Source: Jacaranda mimosifolia (lineage: Eukaryota > Streptophyta > Magnoliopsida > Lamiales > Bignoniaceae). From it: a stretch of 64,000 nt of DNA. The position numbers were made by a program, and so were the translations under genes. Positions 34,564 through 46,229 of the stretch are shown here, in pieces. Each line of letters opens with the position of its first letter. Within the stretch, counting starts at the first letter, position 1. A model generated the notes under the pieces. It ran no database searches. It saw only the letters and a list, made by a program, of their open reading frames with translations, and was not told where the DNA came from. The stretch spans positions 15,576,501-15,640,500 of the forward strand of contig CM032133.1 in assembly GCA_018894105.1 (NCBI GenBank), in the 5' to 3' direction.

Positions 34564-37500
34564 TCATGGATAATAGCACTTCAAAAACTTGCCATTTATA
34601 TAGGACCAATGCGCAACCCATCTTTATCCACCAACTTATAGGCACCATTTGTGTAAGCTTCTTTCACCACATAAGGGCCATCCCACTTCGATACAAACTT
34701 GTTTCCCATTCGCTGGGTGATGGTAATCGGTCTCCTTACTGCTAGGACTAGATCTCCGACTTGAAACGATCGAAGGCAGACTTTTTTATTGAATGCTCTC
34801 GTCATGCGAGCTTGGTAGCACTCAAGTTCCTGTTGAGCTTCAAGTCTTTTTTCATCCAACGCTTCCAATTCTTCAAGTCTAAGGTGAGCATTATCTTTGG
34901 TGGTGAGTCTTTCTTGAATTACGATATAGAGAGAAGATATCTGACTTTTAAGGTGGATAATAGCTTCAACTCCGTACACTAATGAATATGAAGTGGCTTG
35001 AGTACCGTTTCGGTGTGTCGTTCTATATGCCCACAGTGCTTCTCCAACTTTCTCGTGCCAGTCCTTTTTTTACTTCGACACCACATTTTTCAGCTAAACC
35101 ATTTGCTGCTGCATTGTAAATCGAGGAGTTATGTTGCTTGAAACTAAGCTGTGCACATAACTTATCCATCAACTTGTTATAGAACGGCTTCCCATTGTTA
35201 GTGATAATGTAGCGAGGTACCATATATTGAAAAATAAGGTTCAAACGGATGAACTCAACCATTGTTTCCTTCTTTACCTCTCTAAGAGGGATCGTCTCCG
35301 CCCATTTGGAGAAGTAATCAGTAGCTGTCAATATATAAGTATGACCAGCAGATGACTTCAGAGTAATAGGCCCTACAACATCGAGACCCCAAGCATCAAA
35401 CGGCCATGAAGCAACAGTAGGATGTAGAGGCTTCGGAGGCTGGTGTATGAAATTTGCATATAGTTGGCAAGCTTCACACTTCTTCGCATATTCCAAACAA
35501 TCTTTGACCATCGTCGGCCAATAGTAACCCATCATTTTGATCCAAAAATGGAGCTTAGGACCGAACTGGTGAGCGCCACAAATCCCAGAATACACTTCAG
35601 TCATGGCTTCCATTGCTTCTTTGCTACTTAAGCAACGTTGGTAATTACCTTCAAAAGAATGATGATACAAAATATCTTTGTATATGATAAAACGAGACGA
35701 TCTCCTTCGTACTTCAGTCTTATGGCAAGGATCATTTGGCAACTTTCCTTGCTTTAAGTAATTAATCAATGAACTTCTCCAATCTTGATCATCATTAATC
35801 GATATTAATATGGCATTTGAATTTTCGTGATTGGATCCAACAAAATGCGGCACGATCCATCGATTGCATACGGGAACATTTGTTGTTTCTCCTTCAGACA
35901 GAGCAAGAGTAGTTGCCAGGTTAGCCAATGCATTAGCCATTCTATTCTCTTTTCTCGGTACGTGGTTTAAGCTGACATTCTCAAATTTTCTCAATAAGTC
36001 TGAGGCTTGCTGAAAGAAGGGCACGATATTTTCTTTCTTGACTTCATATTCTTTCAAAAGCTAACTAATGATTAATTTTAAGTCTCCATAGATTTCAATT
36101 TCCATAATCTCCATTCCTAAGGCCATTTGCAGTCCAATGATCAAAGCTTGGTATTCAGCAACATTGTTATAGCACAACTCGCCCAATACAATGGAATATG
36201 TCAATGCTTGCTTTTCTGGCAACACGAAGATAATTTTTACCCCCGATCCATCAGATCTAGCTGCTCCATTGAAGAACATCGTCCATGTCGGGGAATTTCA
36301 ACATAGAGAACATCTTCATCAGGGAGGTCATTAGATAACTCCCATTCTGTAGGGATAGGATGATCAGCCAGGAAATTAGCAAGAGCTTGTCCTTTAACAG
36401 CTTTTGTGGCACATAGGTTATCTCATATTGGTTGAATATGACAAATCACTTTGCCAATGTCCCAGAGAGCATTGGTCTTGACATAACAAACCTGACTGGA
36501 TCAACACGAGAGATGAGCCGTATGGAGTATATCTCAAAATAGTGCTTCAACTTCTTAATGGCATAGAATAATGCTAAACAGATCTTCTCAATAGAGGAAT
36601 ATTTCAGTTAATTTCCAGTCAGGGATCTGCTCAGGTAGTATAGTGCCTTTTCCTTACCTTTTCATTTTCTTGAGCTATAAGAACGCCAATAGACCTGTCT
36701 TGTGCTGCAATATACAAGATAAACGATCTTCCAAGTATGAGAGCTCTCAACATTGGTGGATTCAATAGGTGTTTCTTTATACTTTCAAAAGCATTCTGAC
36801 ATCCTTCATCCCATTTGAAAGGGGCTTCTTTCTTCATAAGATGATTAAATGGTTGGCACCTTCCAGCGAGGTTTGATATGAATCTTCTTATGAATGCAAG
36901 GCTACCTTGCAAGCTTCGCAGTTCCTTTAAGTTCTTTGGTGTAAGGATCGACTTCAATGCCTCGATGACGGACTATAAAGCCAAGAAACTTGCCTGATGT
37001 AATGCCAAATGCACATTTAAGGGGATTCATCTTCAAGTTATATTTTCGCAACCGATCGAATACCACTCAAAGATCTGCCAAGTAATCACTTTTTTTTCTT
37101 ACTTTTGACAACCAAATCATCGACATAGCATTCAACTCTTTTGTGTAGCATGTCATCAAAGATGTTCTGCATAGCACACTAGTAAGTAGTACATGCATTC
37201 TTTAACCCGAAAAGCATCACTTTATAATAGTAGATACCTTTTGGAGTGCAAAAAGCCGTACACTACTCATCTTGTGGTGACATTCTGATTTGGTTATATC
37301 TTGAGGATCTATCCATGAAAGACAAACCGGTAGTTGCATCAACCATGAGCTCAATGATACGTAACGGAAAATAATCTTTTGGGCATGCTTTATTTAAGTT
37401 TCGAAAGTCGACACAAATGCGTATTTGGCCATTTTTCTTCTTTACAGACACAATGCTAGATATCCATATTGGATACTTAACTTCCCTAATGAATCTAGCA

Positions 37501-40500
37501 TCAATGAGCTTGTTTACTTCAGCTTCAATTCGAGGGACAAGTTTTGGGCGGAGAATTTGTTGCGACTGCTTCACTGGGCATACCCCATGCTTTATGCCGA
37601 GCTGATAGATTACAACTTAAGGATCCAATCCCGACATCTCTTTATATGTCCAAGTAAAGATATCTCTACACTCATTCAAGGTTCTTAAGTACTGCTCTTC
37701 ATCTTTATTACTTAAAAGGGAACTTACGAATATAGGGCACGGCTCCTCTGTTGTGCCAAGATTCAATTCTTTAAGTTTATCCACAGTTGACTGCCTACCA
37801 TCTTCAAGTTGTGGGGGAGCTTCTTCGATCTCTTCTTCAAAGATATCTGAGTCGGACTCTTCACTAATAGCAACATGATAGCATAAGTGCGGCTCATTAT
37901 CTTCATCATCTTCGGACTGTATAATATCTATGACGTCTACCTCTTGAAATGTAACCCTCCATTGTACAACTCCATTTGTTTTTCAATAGGGATAAGCGTC
38001 GTCCTCCACCTAGGATAGATTGTGGCTTGCACAAAGCCATCCACCATCAACCTGTTGAACTCCCCAAGGTACTGAGGGCTTGGTTCTTTCACAGCACTTG
38101 TATAATTAGAGATTAGGATAATCTCCATTTCATCCTTATGTCTACCATCTTCATCACATGAATGTCTTATAATACGTCGCATCACCTTTATTGGTCTATC
38201 CACACTGATGATCAGAATAGAAGATTTGGCTTCACTCGGTTGAGGTGAGCAAATAGTCTGACCTTCAATTCTCAAGTCCACCGTGTCGAACTTATCACAT
38301 TTATTTCTTTTCCTTGATTTTTCTTCAGCATTACTTCCAAGTCGATTGAAGATTGAACCTTATGGTCAATGACTTGTAATAGGCCCTCTGCGAAGTGGTG
38401 GATTCTGACCAAGTCTTTCAAAGATAGATGGACGACTGGTGTGAGTGCTTAGTCGATCAAATACAGAGACGCGGCTATCACTTGACTTTTTACTTCCATT
38501 ATTTCCATCTTTATCAGCTGCAATATGTTTGACACTGACGCACTTATCTTTCTTCGCACACGTATTTTGATTGGCTCACTTGGTGCAAATCCTAAGCCGA
38601 TATTTGGTTGATCAACACGAAACCTTTGGCTCTGTAATTTTGGTTGTGCCTTGCTGAGGCTGTGGACCTTTTCTTCGATCAACTCAGGTTTCAACTTTCC
38701 TAACTCATATGGATTGGAAAAGTCATAGCTAGACTTAGCCAAGAGGTCATAGGCTTTTGGATCAAACATCTCATGAAACTTTTGACGTTGAGTTCCTCTA
38801 GAAGAAAATTCAGCCGAGGCATTTGAGTTCAAACTGATGATGTGCATAATTAACTCCTTTCTCATAACTTTGTGGTCATCACATCCCTTCTTTTATTTGT
38901 TCTGTTTTATTGTGCAGTGATGGAATGTAAATTTCAGGTGATTTTTGTCCTTCTTTCTGACGTGATCACAGGGTATACCGAAATACTAGCAAATTAGTTG
39001 TCCCTTCGGATTCGACGACTTTACTTGTCGAAGTTTCACCAGCAACCAACTTCTTGGACTTTTCAACATCGGGCTCCAGAGTTATAGGCTCAGCATGCTC
39101 TCCCTCGATAGGATGATTGACCGGAGATTTTGAAGGTAATATTTCCTGCACTGAGCTCGAGTCTAGATACAATTTGGCATCCATAAAGTGTGATTTTGCC
39201 TCAATAAATGGTTTTGTATCAGCATCGACCTTCATTATCTCACCATTTCTTGAATACTTGAAGCATTGATGATGGGTAGATGGAACCACTCCATTTTCGT
39301 GAAGCCATGGTCTTCCTAGCAGCAAGTTGTAAGAAGTACTTGCATCAATGATATGAAACAAAGTATCCATTTTTAATTCTCTAATAGTAAGATCTAGGTG
39401 GATCATTCCAATTGCTAGCTAGCCTCCTCAGTTGAAACCTTGAATGGTTAAGCGACTGCAAGATAAGTCCTCAACTGTGATCCCCAATTGTTTCATAGTA
39501 GACTTTGGCATGATGTTAACCGTTGACCTTTTGTTAATAAGCATGCTATTGACTTTTTAATCTTGCATGAATCCAGAAACAAAAAGCGGCCAATTATGGG
39601 GCTTTGATCCCAGCAATAAATCTTCATCAGTAAATGCAATAACCGCACCACAAAAGGTAGAATTTTGGCTCTCCACCTCACCAGATGCAGTAAATTCCGT
39701 CTTGAACTTCTGCTAAAAAAATCTCATGGGAAAAAAGTCTCCTAGAGTAATAGGTTCCCAATTATTTTTTCTCAATTTTCTCGGCTTAACACGAAAAGCT
39801 TTCATATCTCTCGTTAACTTTGGTTGAGGGCACTTGGTGAGATATTGAGATGTCTTACCATGAACACCGCATCTGTTGAGATGTTGTCTCTTTAAGAGGG
39901 ATGGATGAAGCTGGTGAACATATTGCCTTTACTTCCGCCGACGTGTTACAAGAACCTACTCACATTCATCTTCAACTTCAGAAACAAACTTGCATCTGAC
40001 TTTTCTTTTTTATCAATGGTCAAAGTTTCGAACATGACTGGGTCTATACTTCCAAATTGGAGCAACTTTGATTCCCCCATGAGTGGGGGAAGAATATTCT
40101 TATGGCTGCAAGCAGCATTTGTAACAGCTGCGATACTAGCAACATTTGCATCCATCGCATCTTCGATATCAAAGATGATTTTTCCATCTTTAACCAATGC
40201 CATGATTTTCTCTTTAACCACAAAATATTTTTCTATAGGATGGCTAACAACTTGATAATACTTACAACATTTTAGGTCATTCACCTTCCCAACTTCATCA
40301 GGACGTTTAGACCCGGGTAGCTCAATCATCTTTCTTGCCAAAAACTCGTCCAAGATTTGCGGGACGTCAGAGTCAGGGAATGGGTACTCATTTTCCTGTA
40401 GTTCTTTCAATGTAGGTCGACGCCTTTCAGTTGGCACAAGTTGATCAGGCTTTTCTCCTTTGTTGTTGCCTGCAGAAATCTTGACAAGAGCTGTTTTAAT

Positions 40501-41653
40501 TGCTATTGACTCCTTCACAGAAGCTTTGGTGAACTTCTCATTCTTATGTGAGTCTTTTCTGTCTTTCTTTTGATCATCCACCAGAAAAGCTGGTTTATGA
40601 TTTGCAATGCTCAACTCCATGTCATGAGCACGAGTGGCCAATTCCTCAAAACTTCGTGGCTTGATCCCTTGGAGGATATAAAGAAGCCTCCAATGATCCC
40701 TGGATGCACATCTCTATTGCTGAAACTTCTGATAATCTATCCATGCAATTCAAGCTTAGTGCACGCCAACGGTTGATGTAGTCAACAACTGGCTCGTCCT
40801 TCCACTGCTTTGCATTGGTAAGCTCGATCATACTCATAGTGCGATGGGTGCTATAGAAGCGATTCAGAAATTCTCTCTCCATTTCTGCCTAACTGTCAAT
40901 AGACTCAGGCTCTAAATCAACGTACCAATCGAATGCGTTTCCCTTGAGCGATCTCATGATCTGCTTTACGAGGAGGTCACCATCATTTCATGCATTATTG
41001 CATGTTTCCACAAAGTGGGCGATATGCTGCTTCAGATTACCTTTTCCATCAAACTGTTGGAGCTTCGGTAGCTGGTATCCCATTGGCATCCTTAATGGAT
41101 CAATCCGTTTAGTATATGGTTTTGAGTACACGAGCGAGTTTTGCGAAGTTCCACTATACTGTGCTTTGATAGTGCTAGTTATCATCTCTTGCAGTTGTTG
41201 TACGGACAACGCAGCAACAGATGTCGTAGAGTGGTTAGATTTATGTACTGAGTCTTGCTTGGGTGGCGCCTCATCTATTTGCTTCTTATTTTCAACATGA
41301 TTTGAGAAGGGTGAACGATTCTAGCTAGACTCTCCAACATCTGAATGCTCCAGCTTGTTCATTAATTGGGCAATCTGGAGGTTTTTGTCTTCCACAATCT
41401 TTTGAAGATCAGCTATGGCTTGAGCTATCTGAGCAAGTTGCTCATCCACTGTAGTTGTTTTAGTTACCATTGCAGGCAACACGGCAAAAAGATATGATTT
41501 GGACTTAATCTCCGTAGGACTTGCTGAGTTCAAGCCATCTGATGGAATAGTATCAATGATCTTGCCCCCAATAGAGGATTGACCAGATGCAGCAATAATA
41601 TCCATAATGTCTTTCTGATTCAAAATGGTGACTTGGTTCTTCTTAGGTGCCAT
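34564..41653 (-). pseudogene. gag-pol of the 13.1-kb Tat-type element, with dual RNase H, several inactivating changes
   Basis: Gag starts at 41653 (MAPKKNQVTILNQKD); the gag core is at about 41110-40650 (LPKLQQFDGKGNLKQHIAHF; NRFYSTHRTMSMIELTNAKQ). The protease region lies at about 39560-38966 (STVNIMPKSTMKQLG; YNLLLGRPWLHENGVV), without a clear D-S/T-G triad: the triad position reads N-K-R. RT is at about 37574-37090 (IRICVDFRNLNKACPKDYFP; YVDDLVVKSK at 37113-37127, intact YxDD). RNase H 1 is at about 36957-36631 (ILYIAAQDRSIGVLIAQENE). RNase H 2 is at 36279-36061 (GELCYNNVAEYQALIIGLQM), with its first Asp as Asn (MFFNGAARSDG). Integrase is at about 35640-34566: HHCC zinc, WGLDVVGPI, second Asp as Asn in IITNNGKPF, Glu in NGLAEK, C-terminal SKWDGPYVVKEAY. 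Stops separate the blocks. Confidence 0.9.
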
Positions 41654-41714
41654 GGAGCATTCAGAAATGACAATTGGAACTTTGATGTAGGAGAAAGAGA
41701 TAAGAGGCAGAGAT

Positions 41715-41739
41715 GGTCCCACTGGGCGTGCCATAAATT
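41715..41739 (-). promoter_or_regulatory. Primer-binding-like tract next to the 5' LTR
   Basis: Directly inside the LTR edge (41740) the minus strand reads AATTTATGGCACGCCCAGTG, the place and type of sequence used by plant Ty3/gypsy elements to prime minus-strand synthesis from a tRNA 3' end (TGG...). The tRNA was not assigned. Confidence 0.6.
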
Positions 41740-42397
41740 TGTTCACACAAATTTCGAGTCTGCAAAAAGAAATTACAAGACAAGAAAAATATGAACAAAT
41801 TGAATATTTAATTTAAATGAAAAGTGGTTACAATCTCTGATAATTCTCTGATTCTTCTCTTGGATTTGATTCAAGGGCTTGGCGCTTGTTCTTGAATCGG
41901 ATAAGTAATTCCCTCATAAACTTGCAGACGAAATCACGAACTTCCTTGAAATCAAGTATTTGTTTTGATATCAAGGTCTTCCAAATTTAATGCTTTTGAA
42001 GAAGATGTAGAATCTTTGTGGTTGCAACACTTCTTCGTGGCAAGAGTTCAGACTTGAGAGCTTTGATGCTTGAATTTCTTTTGATGTATTTCTTGATGTG
42101 TGGTATGTCTCCCATCACCCCTTTTTATAGGCACAAATTAGGATTTGATGACTTGAAGCTTAAGTTTCCCATTGGGCTTGAATACCACTTGAGATGGGCT
42201 TAATTTGCTAATGGACTTTATTTCTTTTGGCCCAATTAGCCAATCCAAAATAAATAAAAATTTTATAATTCATTTTGGATTGACCCATTTTATAAAGCCC
42301 AAATTTATTATGAACTTTAATTTGGGACCTAAATCAATAGCCAATTTAATTGGGCTATCAAATAATAATTTATCCCAATAAAATTTTGATGTCAACA
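41740..42397 (-). repeat. 5' LTR of the 13.1-kb element, complete (658 bp)
   Basis: On the minus strand it starts TGTTGACATCAAAATTTTAT and ends ...TGTGTGAACA. It is nearly the same as 29302-29810 where both exist. The 3-bp ends fit the TGT...ACA rule, and it is bordered outside by MAPKKK exon 1 sequence. Confidence 0.92.
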
Positions 42398-42420
42398 AAT
42401 CTATCCCATCAAGCTGGCAT
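42398..42420 (-). pseudogene. MAPKKK3: MAPKKK3-like exon 1, severed start (about 7 codons)
   Basis: The minus strand reads ATG CCA GCT TGA TGG GAT AGA TT up to the LTR edge. The family start is MP(A/T)WWGR, so TGA most likely replaces TGG and GAT replaces GGT. Removing the 13.1-kb element and one 5-bp duplication joins this in frame to the sequence at 29296, giving Leu-Ser-Gly at the join. Confidence 0.85.
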
Positions 42421-43640
42421 TTTTTTCCAAACAAAATTAAGTTAAAACAGAGCTAGAAAGTTGTGTACGTGTATCTATAGATATAATTATATGTGTGTAC
42501 GTGTGTGCGCTTTATTATGTATATGTGTATGTATATATGTATGAGAAAAAGAACAGGGAAGAAGATTGGAATTCGGGTTTATGGGGTGAATTTATATGAA
42601 GAAGAAGGGCTGAAGAAGACAAGTTGAAGAAGAGAAGACCCTCGAATATCTTTTTTTTTTGTTTCCATGAGAATATATATTTTGTATATAAATAATATAT
42701 TTTTGTATATATATATATACAATTATATATATATATGTTTGGGGAGTGTTTAATTTTTGTTTTGGGAAACATATCCGAACATATTCTCATTTTCCCTCCA
42801 ACTCAAAATATTCTCTCATATCCTTCATTATCCCCAAATTTTTCCATTTTTCAATATATACATAAACATATATTATATATATTTTATTACTATTATTACA
42901 ATAAAAAATTTACTTAATTCCATTTTCACTTCAAATACTCAACCAAAAAACATTGATTTAATTTTTACAGTAACCCGCCCAAAATATAAATAAATATACC
43001 AAAATTCTCCAAAAAGTTTTTTAACTATTTTTTAAAATATAATTAAAAATTCATTACATTCCCCAACACAATTTTTACATTTTTCAATTTCACTTTCAAT
43101 ATTCACTATCTCAAAATACATATTAAAATCACACACAAAAAACAAATATTGCCTTGAGTTTTATGTTATTACAAGTGGAGTAGAGCTCTAGTATTTAGTA
43201 TTATCCTCTTTTTTCCTTTTTTTCTTTTTAGTTTGGGTTTAAGAATTGAGAAAAGAATGAAATGAAAGAGTGAGGAACAGCCAAGCCTGCGTGACGTGGC
43301 CGACCTTTTCCTAGACTAAAAATATATAGAGATATGACATAAAAAAAAAATTTCGATGAGAAGGGATATTGACATAATAAATGAGTGTATATAGTGTAGA
43401 CCCTCATAATTATGTATAATTATATAAACATTCCCTTTTGGTTTGAAAATTATAAATATTTTCTTTATAACTTATCTTCACTTTACAACTCCCTCTATTG
43501 GTCAATTTACTAGAATTTAATGATATTATCGTTAAATTATGAAAAAAAATTCAAATTATCCTTGCATATATGCATGAGAGAGAGCAATTGAGAAAGAAGA
43601 AAGATTGAGGGAGAATGATATCAAAAGAGCACCAATCTCA
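42421..43640. other. Upstream region of the MAPKKK3-like gene, AT-rich
   Basis: The minus strand upstream of the ATG at 42420 is a purine/pyrimidine-biased, T/A-rich leader. It contains GAAGAAGAAG-type sequence at 42598-42640 and (AT)n runs at 42660-42740, so it could include the 5' UTR and promoter of the kinase gene. No other gene is recognised. Confidence 0.4.
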
Positions 43641-43674
43641 ACATAGAAACAATTGGAAAAGAATGGCAAGAGTA

Positions 43675-43870
43675 TGAGAGAAAGGTAGAGCCCAGTGGCA
43701 TCCGTCTCCCCTATTAAGTGGGAGGTTTTGTGTTCGACCCGTAATGGGCGCGTTGTGTACTTTATGTGCTTTGTATTTAGTTTATACTTTGATTATTTGA
43801 TTTGAAAATAGGAATTTATTTGATTTGAGAATAAGAATATTTTATTTTGTTCAAAAAGAGAATTCTTCCA
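43675..43870 (+). repeat. tRNA-derived SINE-like fragment
   Basis: The block AGCCCAGTGGCATCCGTCTC followed by AAGTGGGAGGTTTTGTGTTC and GACCC has the layout of a plant SINE head: an A-box-like GTGGCATCCG and a B-box-like sequence ending GTTCGACCC, about 35 bp apart. An AT-rich body follows. Target duplications and a tail were not resolved. Confidence 0.45.
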
Positions 43871-44165
43871 AACAAAAGAAATCGCAAAAAAGACCACGAG
43901 ACAGGGTAAAATGAGTGGTGGGGCAAGATTTGCATAATATAAGTGAAAAGGTGCTTCTGTTCTATTAAAACTATTTATTTTAGATGATTTTATTTCTTAA
44001 TCAGATTTTATTGAAAGATGAGTTCGTAATTTAACAGATTTTCTCAACTTTGATCAAATTTCGATAATCCAAAAAGGATGTTTGCAATTTTAATATGAAG
44101 AGGAGATAACTGTAATTATCATCATAATAACAAAGAGAGGACAGCCTAATTATCCCCCTATATCA

Positions 44166-44202
44166 CGCGCGCGCGCGCGCACACACACACACACACACAC
44201 AG
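44166..44202. repeat. (CG)n(CA)n compound microsatellite
   Basis: CGCGCGCG run passing into ACACACAC. The CpG run is unusual in such AT-rich DNA. Confidence 0.95.
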
Positions 44203-46229
44203 AGTCACGAACACCTCAACCCCACATATTGTATGTGTAATGCGTGGCTGCGTGTAGACTATGGTGTGTTCCCGTGTGTAATGAGTCTCAATAAATGCAT
44301 GCACTATTGCACTTGGCTGGAGAAAAGTGATGTGCTGCTCGCCTGCCCCTATTGCCTATTGCATGCCCACTCATTCAAAAAGAGTGAATAAATTATTGAA
44401 AAATATGAAAGTTATGTTTTGGTATATTTGTTTATATTTTTGGGGAGATATTTTTTATTGTAATAATTAATTTAATATTTTTTTGTTGGATTTTTGAGGT
44501 AAAATTGAAATTGAGTGATTTTTTTTAATGTTAGAATAATAATAAAATATATATGATGTATATAATATATATGAATATATTGAAATTATGTATTTTGGAG
44601 GGGAAATGAGGATATGTTTGGTTATATTTTCCCATAACAATATTGTTATGGGGAAGCATAACCAAACATTCCCTAAAAAATTAAAATTGCATGTTGTTTA
44701 ATTCATTATTTTATTTTTTTCTTGTTTTGAACAATTCATGTTAAATTGTACTATTTGAAATAGAATTTCTTTAAAAAACATCTATTACTTAAACATAATA
44801 ACAAGATATTAATATTTAAGTAGTATTTTGAAGAAAAATAAATTCGGGATAAACAAATTCAACTATATATGAATATATCTAAGTTTCATCTTAAACTTTT
44901 GTATGATCAAATAAACTTATAAGTTTGAGATAGATGGCATATATAAAAATAGTATATTAATTTGGAAATAGAATAAAACTATATTATATATTTTCAAAAG
45001 ATTTTATCATAAACTTTGGTCCTTCCTCCTCAAAATTATGTATTCTTCAATGCTATTAATCAGACAATTCTTTTAACTATATGTTTAAGTGTAATCATAA
45101 ATATTTAATCAATTTTTTTTAATTTTGAGGAATATATTAAATAATGAATCAAATATTAATATTATATATTAGTTTAAGATTGAAAATTTTTAATTTTAAG
45201 CCATAGCAAAAGGAAATTAATTTTAAAATAAATAGAGTATAATATAGGGGGAAAAAATCACATTCTCATTAAAAAAAATAAAATAAAGCCAATGAATGCA
45301 TATTATCCATCCATGTAAGTACATTTTTCAAAGGAGGAGTGGAAGTTAATTACTAATTGCAGAATAAGTAGCTTAGTTTCATTATTCGGATTCATACAGT
45401 GCACAACATTGATGAACAGAGTACAGTTTTTTGTGACATTTTATGCTGATCAGGAAATTCAACTGACATGGCAATATTCCATGGTTGAAAGACAAAAGAA
45501 AGAATAAAGAGTATCAATTTCGGCAATTGTACGAATGACTAATTATAACACAATTATTATGAGATGAAAAATTAATGTGTTATTATGAGACTCAAGGGAA
45601 CGAAGTATATTATTCATGAAAAAATAATTTGTTGGCTAGTTTCAAATTTGGTTTTGCAAGTTAGCTTGAAATTTGACTTATACTAAATTTTGATCGATTA
45701 TTTAAGTGAATCCCACAATTAAATTTTAATTGTTCGAAGTTAATCTTAGTTTTTTTAAATTCGTGTGTGCATGTATATAATAATAATTTTGTATATTATA
45801 TTTTATTACAAAGATCCGGCCCAAATTAAAAATAATTTAATATGATTTAAAGTTAAATTGAGATTATATCATTTTAACAACATTTAGCACAATGCATGGC
45901 AATCCAAATCCTCCATTGAACAGGCCAAACCATTTCCCTATTTCCACAATGTCCATAATCGTTGGGACATGTGCTGTCATCGCAACTTCTACTGTGCCCT
46001 CAGCTCAGCCATTCCCCAATTCGATTAATGTCTTCATCTTTGGAATGGGCAACATGATTGTGCCCTCCATTACATCAACCCAACTTGGTTTCTATGCTTT
46101 TATGGTCAATTACTTCTAAAGCCTCCAACTCAGCTCACTTCTCTTCTTTCGGCTCCATTTACTCCTACATTCTTTAGCTAAGTTTAAATCCTATGTTCTT
46201 CTTCTCAGTTGCACTAAGCTCTATTCAAA
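44203..46229. other. AT-rich spacer without recognisable gene
   Basis: Long A/T tracts and short ORFs only. A 75-codon plus-strand frame at 45892-46119 shows no domain motif. Confidence 0.6.

Larger units (their letters stand above)
29302..42397 (-). mobile_element. 13.1-kb Tat-type LTR retrotransposon inserted in MAPKKK exon 1
   Basis: Two related LTRs (29302-29810 and 41740-42397) lie in direct orientation, begin TG and end CA on the minus strand, and are flanked by near-identical 5-bp sequences. Read on the minus strand: LTR, primer-binding tract TTTATGGCACGCCCAGTGGG, gag, protease, RT, RNase H, second RNase H, integrase, degenerate tandem repeats, an antisense ORF (30946-33984 on plus), then the other LTR. 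The second RNase H and the antisense ORF are hallmarks of the Tat lineage. The coding parts carry stops and active-site changes, so it is not autonomous. Confidence 0.92.
20479..42420 (-). pseudogene. MAPKKK3: MAPKKK3-like protein kinase gene, split by two retrotransposons and broken
   Basis: Minus strand. Exon 1 starts at 42420 (ATG CCA GCT TGA TGG), is interrupted at 42398 and resumes in frame at 29296. Recognisable coding pieces follow: about 29301-28870 (SGFDSASSLDRGHPLPRP; SVSSVSSSGSSDDH), 28215-27898 (ends RGTFGHVYLGFD), 27682-27595 (SENGKMCAIKEV), about 27475-27409, 27214-27054, 26973-26898 ([20 protein letters not shown]), 22291-22239 (SMLSFKGSPYWMA), 22095 to about 21991 (VDIWSLGCTILEMATSK), about 21908-21682, and a C-terminal piece ending at 20479 (ITSLPVSPSSSPLRQ; IDPWLEIPQF). 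Motifs and order match the plant MEKK-type MAPKKK3/YODA group, kinases at the top of MAP kinase cascades. Defects include a stop at codon 4, stops in several exons, one-base frameshifts, first Gly of the P-loop to Arg, and HRD to HGD. Confidence 0.93.

Noticed and set aside
42515..42993. Frames of 60-91 codons upstream of MAPKKK exon 1
   Set aside because: Low-complexity AT-rich sequence, no motif.
45892..46119. 75-codon plus-strand frame with Pro/Ser-rich content
   Set aside because: No recognisable domain. It precedes an integrase remnant but does not match RNase H or linker motifs.
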